From JAIVHA01 sp965367295 (lineage in GTDB: Bacteria > Pseudomonadota > Gammaproteobacteria > DSM-19610), in assembly GCA_965367295.1 (NCBI GenBank), contig CBDUHN010000015.1, positions 1 through 60,853 of the forward strand: 60,853 bases of DNA, written 5' to 3'. The translations under genes were made by a program, and so were the position numbers. The notes beneath the pieces were generated by a model that saw only the letters and a list, made by a program, of their open reading frames with translations, did not search any database and was not told where the DNA came from. Within the stretch, counting starts at the first letter, position 1. The number at the start of each line of letters is the position of its first letter. Positions 8,472 through 16,260 of this stretch are shown here, piece by piece.

Positions 8472-9251
8472 TTGAAATCTAAAAGACGTTCACCGCTTAA
8501 AAACAGGCCGCTACGTAGTCCGGGGCAGTCCGTATTTGAACAGCGGGATGATCTCCTCTACGATAAAATATTCGCTCCGTTCTTTGTCGTCGTAATGGCT
8601 TCTATCCTGGCGGCACTTGAATGGTGGCGCTATTACCATCCGGTTAAGCCCAATCCCGCTGTCTACACCGTCGTTGCTTTGGTATGCCTGGTTTATTTCG
8701 TATTCCGGGTATGGCGTACGTGGCCGCAGCTTCGGAACTTGCGGTTGGCCTACGAAGGAGAGAAGACCGTCGGGCAGTTTCTTGAGCGCCTTCGGGAGCA
8801 GGGGTATCAGGTATTCCACGATGTGATCGGCGATGGGTTCAACCTGGATCATGTGATCATCGGCCCGGCGGGGGTGTTTACCGTTGAGACCAAAACCTGG
8901 AGCAAGCCGGCGAAGGGCAACCCAAGAATCGTTTTCGATGGTGAGCAGATATCGGTGGCAGGGCATGCAGCCGATCGTGATCCCGTGGTGCAGGCCAAGG
9001 CTCAATCCGGATGGTTGCGAGCACTATTGGCCGAAAGTACCGGGCGTACATTCAGCGTGAAACCGGTGGTTGTGTTTCCGGGCTGGTTCATCGAACAGAA
9101 GCCCGGTGCGTTCAGGGAAATCTGGGTGCTGGAACCAAAGGCCTTGCCTGCCTTTCTGTCAAACGCACCAATGTCGCTCACGCCCGAGGATGTGAAGCTT
9201 GCGAGCTATCATCTGTCACAAATCATCCGGGCAAATGAACAGCAGAAATGA
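8472..9251 (+). CDS. NERD-domain membrane protein
   Basis: 259 residues with a TTG start. Two membrane helices lie near residues 33-50 and 64-80. A nuclease-related (NERD) domain follows from ~95: G-E-K-T-V-G-Q-F-L, then F-N-L-D126-H-V-I-I-G-P-A-G-V-F-T-V-E139-T-K141. The D, E and K line up with the restriction-endonuclease-like fold, so catalysis is possible. It is separated from the DUF5655 gene by 50 bases and closes the defence island. NERD proteins have been proposed to act in DNA processing, but no role is established for this architecture. Confidence 0.8.
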   Translation: MKSKRRSPLKNRPLRSPGQSVFEQRDDLLYDKIFAPFFVVVMASILAALEWWRYYHPVKPNPAVYTVVALVCLVYFVFRVWRTWPQLRNLRLAYEGEKTVGQFLERLREQGYQVFHDVIGDGFNLDHVIIGPAGVFTVETKTWSKPAKGNPRIVFDGEQISVAGHAADRDPVVQAKAQSGWLRALLAESTGRTFSVKPVVVFPGWFIEQKPGAFREIWVLEPKALPAFLSNAPMSLTPEDVKLASYHLSQIIRANEQQK

Positions 9252-9492
9252 GTGATGGCATGAAAGCGGGGGATTGTCCCTGGCAGGATTGAGGCGGGGC
9301 AAACCCGTGCCTACCCTGCATGGCAAACCCCATAAGCTATTTTGATGATGCGTCGCCTGCTGCGCGCCGTCCCCTCCGCAAACCCGCTCCGCCCCCCTGA
9401 AAATATCTCTTGTACTATAGTTGTTGGGCAACTTTAGAGGTTGATCGACAAGGAAAACCCGTGCGCGTGGTCATGGCAAGCAGGGATGTCTC

Positions 9493-11703
9493 ATGTATGA
9501 GCAGTTCTACCATCTGAGCGCAGACGCCTTTCGGCTTATCCCGGACGCCAGATTCTGTTTTTTTCACGCCGGCATGGCGCGCGCCCATGCGTACCTGGAA
9601 TACGCCCTCAAGGTGGGCGGTGGATTCATCCTGGTGACCGGCCGGCCGGGGACCGGTAAAACGACCCTGATTGATGCCTTTATAAGCCGGCTCGAACGCC
9701 ACAACACCATTGTCGAGAGCATCGCAGCGTGCGGGCTCGGGGCAACGGAGCTGTTGCGTACGGTGGCGTATGCCTACGGAATCGAGGCGGAGGATCTGGA
9801 CAAGGTCACGCTGCGCCGGCGCATTCGACAGTTTTTCATGGAGCATCTGCGCCAGGGCAAGCGCGGGCTGCTGATCATCGATGAGGCCCAGGGCCTGTCC
9901 CACGAGGCGATCGAGGAATTGCGCCTGCTGTCGGATCTGCGTCACGGGGTGAACCCGCTGCTCCAGTTGTTCCTGGTCGGGCAGGATTCCTTGCGGGACC
10001 TGATGGGTACACCGGAGCTTGAACCGTTTCAGCAGCGGATTCTCGGCACCTGCTGCCTGGAGCCTTTGGATCTGCAGGACACCCGGGGCTATGTGCGACA
10101 CCGCCTGTTGCGCGCCGGCTGGAAAGGGGATCCTGAATTCACCGGCGAGGCCATGGTTGCGATCCACCGTCAGAGCACAGGTGTGCCGCGCCATATCAAC
10201 AAGATCTGCACCCGCTTGCTGTTGATGGGCTGCATCGAGGACCGGCACACATTCGATGCGGCCGACGTGGAGGCGATCGCAGCCGAGTTACACCAGGAAA
10301 AGCTGAGTCCCCTGGTGAGCCACGAGGCCGTGTTCTGCGCTGCTCCGCAGCCGCTGCCGGAACGGGAGGGCGGCGCGTTCTCCGTCGCGGAATTCGCATT
10401 GCGCGTGGACAAGGCCGTGCCTGGAGAGCGACCTGAACCGGTGCGTGCAGCAGGGCAGGTGGTGCAGCAACCCGCTGTCCGATCTTCTCCACCGCCTCCG
10501 GCTGCGAGGCAAGCCCGAAGCGAAGTGCCCGCCGTGGCGGTCAGGCGTCACCGGCGGTCACCGGCCATGCCCGGCGTTATCCGGCATGAATGGCATCGTC
10601 TCTGGCGCCGGTACGGCAACCCGCGCCCGGCGCTGCTGGCGGAGGTATACGGTGTGCTGGTGATTGTTGCGCTGTCCCTTGCCGCCATGAGCCCCTGGTT
10701 ATACAGCCGCGCGGGCGATCCCGATGCGACAATCGCCGATAAATCGACCGCGTCCAGGCCGCTGGAAACGGTTTCCATGCTGAATCCGGATCCGAATCCG
10801 GGGCGGCAGGAACCGGCGCCGGCGGTTGCCGTTCCATGGCCGGCATTGGGCGGAGATTCAACGAACTTCCCCGGCCTGGATGTGACCTTGCCGGTACCCG
10901 ACTTCGAAGTGGCGGAGCGTCTTCAAACGGAGTTCCCGCCATTCGCGGCGGCTGCCATTGAATTTACAGCGGAGACCACCGTTGCGAGCCCCGGGCAGCC
11001 TGCTGTGGCGCTGGAAGATCATCTTGACGTGCTTGCCGGTGACGGCGATCCCGTATCGTCTTCTGCCGGAATCGTATCCACTGCGCCTGAACCGGAACAA
11101 GCATTGCCACCGGAGGAAGTCGCGTACCCAGGCGACGAGGCAGCGGAGGTGCCCGTCCAGGTTGTGAAGCTGGCAGCGCCTCCGCAACCGGTTGTTGCGG
11201 AGGTCAGTGTTCCCTCTCCAGCAGAAGTACGGCAACGGAAACTGGATGACCTGCTTGCCCGCGGCCAGCAGGCGCTGAAGGAAAACCGTTTGCTGATTCC
11301 CGAAGGTAACAGTGCGCGATTCTATTTCCGGGAAGTTCTGGCGCTGGACCCGGGTAATGTAGTGGCACTCGATGGCATGGACGCCATCGTGCATCGTTAC
11401 CTGGGTTTCGCGGAACGTGCGCTCGAACGTCACGATGAAGAAAAAACCAGGCGGTATATCGACCGTGGCCTGCGGGTCAGCCCTGACGATGAACGGCTGC
11501 TGGCGCTGCAGGGCCGCTTGAGCACCTGGCTGGCGCGGCTGGAAGCGGAAGCACTGCAAGTCAAACAGGCCGCCCCACCGACACCGGCCCCGGCTCCGTC
11601 CGTGGAGCCACCCCCAAGCCAGCCAAAGGGCTTCCTTTCGCGGTTGAAATCGTTTTTCAGCCAGTCGCGGAATCAGGATCAGGCTCATGATGGCCGGGAA
11701 TAA
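9493..11703 (+). CDS. ExeA/GspA-like AAA ATPase with membrane helix and TPR-like tail
   Basis: 736 residues. The N-terminus M-Y-E-Q-F-Y-H-L-S-A-D-A-F-R-L-I-P-D is typical of ExeA/GspA and exosortase-associated ATPases. Walker A G-R-P-G-T-G-K-T at 50-57 and Walker B L-L-I-I-D-E-A at 126-132; AAA_22-type core to ~270. A Pro/Ala-rich linker leads to one membrane helix (~385-403), a long low-complexity periplasmic-type spacer, and a C-terminal pair of TPR-like helices (~580-690). ExeA-type proteins couple ATP hydrolysis to remodelling peptidoglycan or assembling envelope complexes. No secretin or exosortase gene is in the window, so its partner is unknown. A 241-base gap without a gene precedes it. 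Confidence 0.8.
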   Translation: MYEQFYHLSADAFRLIPDARFCFFHAGMARAHAYLEYALKVGGGFILVTGRPGTGKTTLIDAFISRLERHNTIVESIAACGLGATELLRTVAYAYGIEAEDLDKVTLRRRIRQFFMEHLRQGKRGLLIIDEAQGLSHEAIEELRLLSDLRHGVNPLLQLFLVGQDSLRDLMGTPELEPFQQRILGTCCLEPLDLQDTRGYVRHRLLRAGWKGDPEFTGEAMVAIHRQSTGVPRHINKICTRLLLMGCIEDRHTFDAADVEAIAAELHQEKLSPLVSHEAVFCAAPQPLPEREGGAFSVAEFALRVDKAVPGERPEPVRAAGQVVQQPAVRSSPPPPAARQARSEVPAVAVRRHRRSPAMPGVIRHEWHRLWRRYGNPRPALLAEVYGVLVIVALSLAAMSPWLYSRAGDPDATIADKSTASRPLETVSMLNPDPNPGRQEPAPAVAVPWPALGGDSTNFPGLDVTLPVPDFEVAERLQTEFPPFAAAAIEFTAETTVASPGQPAVALEDHLDVLAGDGDPVSSSAGIVSTAPEPEQALPPEEVAYPGDEAAEVPVQVVKLAAPPQPVVAEVSVPSPAEVRQRKLDDLLARGQQALKENRLLIPEGNSARFYFREVLALDPGNVVALDGMDAIVHRYLGFAERALERHDEEKTRRYIDRGLRVSPDDERLLALQGRLSTWLARLEAEALQVKQAAPPTPAPAPSVEPPPSQPKGFLSRLKSFFSQSRNQDQAHDGRE

Positions 11704-11804
11704 GCGAGGCGAGGCTGGATAGCGCTGGACTGCCATAAAGCAAGGGAGCTGTCATGGGAGGCGGAGGATATCGTCCCCGGAGATCAGTAAGGAGCAATAC
11801 CGGT

Positions 11805-12605
11805 ATGCCGTCATCGCAACTGAACCAGGAGCCGCACCCGCTACCGCATGATGAACTTCCCTTTGTGGCCCCCTGTGCACAGCTGGATATGAGCGCCCCG
11901 TTGCGCTGGGTGGCGCGTGGCTGGCAGGATTTCAGGCGCGCGCCACGAACCAGCCTGTACTACGGCGGATTCATACTGCTGCTTTCCTATGTGCTGACCT
12001 TTATCACCTGGAAACTGGGCGGCTATGTGTTGATCCTGAGCCTGATGTCCGGCTTCGTGTTCATCGCGCCGGTACTGGCGATCGGCCTGTATTCCATCAG
12101 CAGCCAGCTCGAACGCGGTCTGACACCCCGGATCGGCTATTGCATCAAGGAAGGGCGCAGACACCTGGGGGATGCACTGGTGTTCTCCGCCATCCTGCTG
12201 GTGGTGGCCCTGCTCTGGGCGCGCGCCGCTTCCATGGTGCATGTGTTCTTTCCCATGGTGCATCCGGCCGGTGCGGGTGACCTGCTGCTGTTCTTCGCGA
12301 TTGGCACGACGGTGGGGGCGCTGTTTACCGCGATTGTGTTCAGTGCCAGTGCCTTTTCCCTGCCCATGATGCTCGATCGCAAGGTGGATACGGTGACGGC
12401 GGTGATCACCAGCGTCAACGCGGTAGTACGCAACAAGGGTGCAATGCTGGTGTGGGCGGGCATCATCGGCCTGTCATTGCTCATCAGTTTCGCCACGGCC
12501 TTTGTGGGGCTTGCGGTGTTGATGCCGGTCATCGGGTATGCCAGTTGGCATGGATACCGTGAGACGGTGCAGGCGCAGGCATGGCCGGAAAACCGGAGGC
12601 GGTAG
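11805..12605 (+). CDS. DUF2189 integral membrane protein
   Basis: About 266 residues from the ATG at 11805, which has AAGGAG ten bases upstream. An upstream ATG at 11754 also has a fair ribosome site and would add 17 residues, but the conserved family start (L-P-F-V-A-P-C-x-Q-L) fits the shorter form. A conserved R-W-V-x-R-G-W-x-D-F precedes about six hydrophobic helices. Function of the family is unknown. Confidence 0.85.
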   Translation: MPSSQLNQEPHPLPHDELPFVAPCAQLDMSAPLRWVARGWQDFRRAPRTSLYYGGFILLLSYVLTFITWKLGGYVLILSLMSGFVFIAPVLAIGLYSISSQLERGLTPRIGYCIKEGRRHLGDALVFSAILLVVALLWARAASMVHVFFPMVHPAGAGDLLLFFAIGTTVGALFTAIVFSASAFSLPMMLDRKVDTVTAVITSVNAVVRNKGAMLVWAGIIGLSLLISFATAFVGLAVLMPVIGYASWHGYRETVQAQAWPENRRR

Positions 12606-12727
12606 AGCGGCTGATCTTGCGGCTACTGCGGCGAACCACATGGGAATGGATTCGCGTCTTCCCCGACAACTACCTGCAGGTAATTCATTCGGACGATCCC
12701 GTCCCGATGCCCCCCGCCCGTGAATAA
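12581..12727 (+). CDS. Possible 48-residue protein
   Basis: An ATG inside the end of the DUF2189 gene opens a 48-codon frame: it begins M-A-G-K-P-E-A-V-E-R-L, continues with an Arg/Leu-rich helix, then W-E-W-I-R-V-F-P-D-N-Y-L-Q-V-I and a Pro-rich end. Composition is protein-like (amphipathic start, aromatic core) and the frame overlaps its neighbour, as coupled genes do. The ribosome site is poor. No family recognised. Confidence 0.4.
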   Translation: MAGKPEAVERLILRLLRRTTWEWIRVFPDNYLQVIHSDDPVPMPPARE

Positions 12728-12748
12728 CGCAGCGCCATACCCGGAATA

Positions 12749-12793
12749 TTGACTTACTCTTTACAAGGTCTACTTTTGGGAAAGATATCCCAA
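12749..12793 (+). promoter_or_regulatory. Candidate promoter with operator dyad before the nine-heme cytochrome
   Basis: TTGACT (12749-12754) and TACTTT (12771-12776) have a 16-base spacer. Immediately after, TTGGGA (12776-12781) and TCCCAA (12788-12793) form a perfect 6-base inverted repeat around AAGATA. A dyad over the expected start point is a good position for a repressor or redox sensor; the binding protein is unknown. Confidence 0.5.
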
Positions 12794-12831
12794 TTTAAGA
12801 TGCACCATTTTGCATGGAAGGAGCCGTTCAC

Positions 12832-15477
12832 ATGGATGCCAATGCCCCCCGTTTTATATTTATCAAATTGATAAACAACAGGATTATTCGCGTAATGGCC
12901 CTGTTGTCCGTGCTGGGCCATGGCGCCTTTGCCCAGGCGGGCTTCAGTCTGAATGAGGCGCGCTGGGATGCGGAGCATGCTCAACTGACCGTGCGGGGGG
13001 AGGGCGATCGACGGGAGGAGGTGACGGTAGTGAATGCGAGTTCCGGCCAGGAACTGGGAGACACCGAGGTGAACCGGCGCGAGCGCTGGCGTGTGTCCGT
13101 GAACAGCCCCACCCCGGTGCCCTGCCGGGTTCGGGCTGAATCCGATGGCGAGGTGCGCGAGCGGAATGTTGAGGACCGGCCTGCCAGCTGTGACGGGGGT
13201 GGCAGTGGTGGCGGTGACGGTGGTGGTGACGGTACTGGTGGCAGCAGCCAGACACTCGGGCCGGTACAGGTGATCGGTGCCAATGACCTGGGCATGCACT
13301 GCGCCGATCTGGATTACCAGATCTTTTCCATTCTGCCGCCGTTCAATGTCGTGCATGCCCAGGTCATTGAACTGGGTAACCGCAATGCCAACCCGCGCAT
13401 TCTGAGTGATGCGGATATCGGGGTGACCTACCAGGCCGCCTTCAGTCCCAATGATCCGGCGGGTGCCAACTCCATCAATACCACCAGCCAGAACATCGGC
13501 GGGGTCTTTAAATCCAGTTTCTGGCAGGCCAGTGGTCAGGCGTTGCCACCCGGTTCGCCTGGACAGGGGCAGGACTGGACCTATGGCGGGCTGGCCTACG
13601 CCCCCTTGTACCCCGGAGTGCAGGTGCTGGATGCCGTGGGTGTGGGGGCGTTTGATTTCCTGTGTGCCGATCCGGCCAATGAGCTCGGCTGCCCGAGTGC
13701 CCTGGCCCTGTTTGAGCCGATCCCGCAAGACGTCGGGATTCCGGTGCCGGACCCGGTGAAATTCTATCCCGCCAATCCGGGCGATCCACCCCTGGCCGTG
13801 CTGGGACAGCAGCGGATGCCGGGGCTTGCCAATACACCGCAGCACTTCGATCGCTATGACGCGGACCTGCCGTTCTTTGTCGGCTTTCCCTTCGGTAGCC
13901 GCCTGCCGGCGGTGAACTGGTTCGCGGCCGATGGTGTTCCCGTAATGCCGGTGGATGATGTGGGACGTCCCAACAGCTATCCACTGATGAAGATCGCGGC
14001 GGTGCACAAGACCACGGGTGCGGAACTGTCCACACTGGATATCGTCTTGCCGGTGGCCTCGGAGGCGGATTGCCAGAACTGCCACATCGAGCCGGTGGAC
14101 TGCCTGGATCCCGGCTTGCCCGCGAATGTGCAGAGCGACCGGTGTAATGGTGCCGCGGTGGTACAGACCGCGTTTCAGGTGGTGACCATCGATGATGCGC
14201 CCGGTGATACCCGGCTGGAGCAATTGCTCAATGCGGCCAAGATGAATATCCTGCGCCTGCATGACGCCAAGCATGGCGCCGACTACAGCAACTGGGATGC
14301 GAGTGGCACCCTCTCCGCCATGCCCTGCAATGCCCAGGCAGACCCGGCGGATCCGAACTGCATTGCCAACCAGACCCCCGTGCAGTGTTCCCGTTGCCAT
14401 TATTCACCGGCACTGGACCTGTTGCAGACGGGGCCGGTGGATGAACCGGAGCAGGGAGGTTCCGGACGCCAACAGACGCTGCATATTTCCATGTCCCGGG
14501 CCATGCATGGTCATCATGGTCAGCTACCCGCGTTTGAGGGCCAGGAGCTGTTCCCGGCCATGCCGACACCGGCGGGCCGTGATCCTGCCGTGGCGAGCGC
14601 GATACTCGAAGAAACCTGTTACCAGTGTCATCCCGGTAAGCGCACCCAGTGCCTGCGGGGCGCAATGTTCTCCGGTGGGGTGGTCTGCCAGGATTGTCAT
14701 GGCGACATGGAGCAGGTCGGTAACGATTTCACCCTGCGCGTGGCCAGCCACAATCCGGGTGACTTTGTGCTCGATGGATCCCTGCGGGTGCCCTGGGCGA
14801 CTGAACCGGGTTGCCAGTCCTGCCATACCGGAGATGCGCGCATGCCCCGTCACCCGGCAGGCGGCATCGTGGCGGATGATGGTATTCGCCTGTTACAGGC
14901 CTACAACACGGCGTTCCTCGATGTGCCCAACGTGGCCGAGCCGGTGAAGGTCGCCCAGCTCATCAAGTCGCCCAGCTCGCGTTTTGCGGAGAACCGGAAC
15001 CTGAATGCCAACGGTGATACCGTGGATGTGCTGTATCGCCTGAGCAAGGGCCATGGCGGGGTGATGTGCGAGGGATGTCATAACAGTACCCATGCCATCT
15101 GGCCCAACCAGAATCCCTTTGCGAACGACAATATCGCCTCCGATCAGTTGCAGGGCCATAACGGAACCCTGACCGAATGTTCGACCTGTCATGGCAATGC
15201 CCGGCTTGGCTTGACGCTGGATGGCCCGCACGGCATGCATCCCGTGGGGGATGACAACTGGACCAGCGAACACAAGGAACTGGCGGAGAAAAACGGCAAT
15301 GCCTGCCGCGCCTGCCATGGCAACAATGGTGAAGGCACGGTGCTCGCGCGCATGGCGGTCACCCGTACCCTGGAATGCAAGGAAGAGGAACTGCAGGCCT
15401 GCAATAACAACCGGCAGATCACCCTGACCAGGGGAACCGAGGTCAGCTGTAGCCTGTGTCACGAAAACGAGTTGTAG
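12832..15477 (+). CDS. Exported nine-heme c-type cytochrome
   Basis: 881 residues from the ATG at 12832, preferred over 12814 because AAGGAG lies 9 bases upstream. A signal peptide (~1-40, hydrophobic M-A-L-L-S-V-L-G-H-G-A-F-A then Q-A-G) is followed by a beta-type domain, a Gly/Ser/Asp linker (~122-140), and a region with N-D-L-G-M-H-C-A-D that I cannot assign. Nine CxxCH heme motifs run from C414 to C873 (CQNCH, CSRCH, CYQCH, CQDCH, CQSCH, CEGCH, CSTCH, CRACH, CSLCH). It is a periplasmic or surface electron carrier. It has its own promoter and a strong terminator, so it is a single-gene unit, but it lies directly upstream of envelope operon A. Partner oxidoreductase unknown. Confidence 0.9.
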   Translation: MDANAPRFIFIKLINNRIIRVMALLSVLGHGAFAQAGFSLNEARWDAEHAQLTVRGEGDRREEVTVVNASSGQELGDTEVNRRERWRVSVNSPTPVPCRVRAESDGEVRERNVEDRPASCDGGGSGGGDGGGDGTGGSSQTLGPVQVIGANDLGMHCADLDYQIFSILPPFNVVHAQVIELGNRNANPRILSDADIGVTYQAAFSPNDPAGANSINTTSQNIGGVFKSSFWQASGQALPPGSPGQGQDWTYGGLAYAPLYPGVQVLDAVGVGAFDFLCADPANELGCPSALALFEPIPQDVGIPVPDPVKFYPANPGDPPLAVLGQQRMPGLANTPQHFDRYDADLPFFVGFPFGSRLPAVNWFAADGVPVMPVDDVGRPNSYPLMKIAAVHKTTGAELSTLDIVLPVASEADCQNCHIEPVDCLDPGLPANVQSDRCNGAAVVQTAFQVVTIDDAPGDTRLEQLLNAAKMNILRLHDAKHGADYSNWDASGTLSAMPCNAQADPADPNCIANQTPVQCSRCHYSPALDLLQTGPVDEPEQGGSGRQQTLHISMSRAMHGHHGQLPAFEGQELFPAMPTPAGRDPAVASAILEETCYQCHPGKRTQCLRGAMFSGGVVCQDCHGDMEQVGNDFTLRVASHNPGDFVLDGSLRVPWATEPGCQSCHTGDARMPRHPAGGIVADDGIRLLQAYNTAFLDVPNVAEPVKVAQLIKSPSSRFAENRNLNANGDTVDVLYRLSKGHGGVMCEGCHNSTHAIWPNQNPFANDNIASDQLQGHNGTLTECSTCHGNARLGLTLDGPHGMHPVGDDNWTSEHKELAEKNGNACRACHGNNGEGTVLARMAVTRTLECKEEELQACNNNRQITLTRGTEVSCSLCHENEL

Positions 15478-15501
15478 ACGATTTCCCTTCACATTAGGGG
15501 A

Positions 15502-15530
15502 GGGGCGCTTCCTGCGCCCCTTATTTTTTT
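15502..15530 (+). terminator. Rho-independent terminator after the nine-heme cytochrome
   Basis: GGGGCGC (15502-15508) pairs with GCGCCCC (15514-15520) around TTCCT, followed by TTATTTTTTT. Confidence 0.9.
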
Positions 15531-15578
15531 GTGTCTGTCTCGCCGGCCGGTATTCGGCTTACCGGCAAGCCCATCCCA

Positions 15579-15652
15579 TTGACACATCTGAACGGTAGCC
15601 TAGTTTTAGATATAACAGACGATAATAAATATCCTTCACTTTTATTAGTGAA
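15579..15652 (+). promoter_or_regulatory. Candidate promoter region and dyad of envelope operon A
   Basis: TTGACA at 15579-15584 is a consensus -35 element; the best -10 at proper distance is TAGTTT (15601-15606), which is weak. The stretch to 15650 is AT-rich against a GC-rich background. TTCACT (15635-15640) and AGTGAA (15647-15652) form a perfect inverted repeat just before the first start codon and could be an operator or a leader hairpin. Confidence 0.45.
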
Positions 15653-15658
15653 ACAGGA

Positions 15659-16255
15659 ATGCTACAGGCGGTTTTTCGGATGATGCATCTGTGTGGTGTA
15701 AGGCAATGCCGGCCGTCTTTCAGACGGCTGCTGGCCATCTGTCTGTGTGGCGTGGTGCTGGCTGCAGGTGCTGCGCCGCCGCCCGGTGAACCGCGTGATA
15801 CCCGTGAACGCTTTGTCGAACTGGATGGCGAAATACAGGAGATCAAGGAAGAAATCCTGGCCATCAACCGGGATATTCTGCTGCTCGAGGAGTTGGTGCT
15901 CTATGCGCATGGCCAGCAATTGATCGTGCTGGTTTCGGTTGCGAAGGACAGCCCGGTACATCCTGACCGTATATCCCTGCAGCTGGACGGGCAGAGGGTA
16001 ACCCATCATGTGTATACAGGTAATGAGAACGCTGCGTTGCAGGAGGGTGGCGTACACCGGCTTTATACCGGCCGCCTCGGTGCCGGTGAACACCGGCTGG
16101 AGGTTTCCGTGACGGGAACCCGGGGCCGGGGGCGGGAATTTCAGCAGCAGCAAGGCATAACCCTTACCAAGGGGCCGGATCGTCAGTACCTGGAAGTGCA
16201 TCTGGGGGCGGATGAAGATTCCGCGCAACCGCGCCTGACCCTTCGCGGCTTGTAG
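15659..16255 (+). CDS. Small exported coiled-coil protein of envelope operon A
   Basis: 198 residues; a start at 15680 is also possible. A signal sequence (L-A-I-C-L-C-G-V-V-L-A-A-G-A) leads to a short heptad segment (E-I-Q-E-I-K-E-E-I-L-A-I-N-R-D-I-L-L-L-E-E) and a beta-rich domain ending near 180. It is a clear paralogue of the protein at 50099: both share the N-R-D-(I/L)-x-L-L-E-E coil, an L-x-(L/I)-D-x-x-x-V segment and G-G-V-x-R-(L/I)-x-x-G-x-L-x-A-G-(E/D)-H. No family name recognised. It opens the operon and is probably periplasmic; the conserved coil suggests it docks on a partner such as the TPR proteins. Confidence 0.75.
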   Translation: MLQAVFRMMHLCGVRQCRPSFRRLLAICLCGVVLAAGAAPPPGEPRDTRERFVELDGEIQEIKEEILAINRDILLLEELVLYAHGQQLIVLVSVAKDSPVHPDRISLQLDGQRVTHHVYTGNENAALQEGGVHRLYTGRLGAGEHRLEVSVTGTRGRGREFQQQQGITLTKGPDRQYLEVHLGADEDSAQPRLTLRGL

Positions 16256-16260
16256 CGTAG

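Noticed and set aside
12754..14400. 548-codon open frame on the minus strand opposite the nine-heme cytochrome
   Set aside because: It is a shadow of the real gene in GC-rich DNA: its sequence is rich in His, Gly, Arg and Gln without domains, and the plus strand has signal peptide and nine heme motifs.
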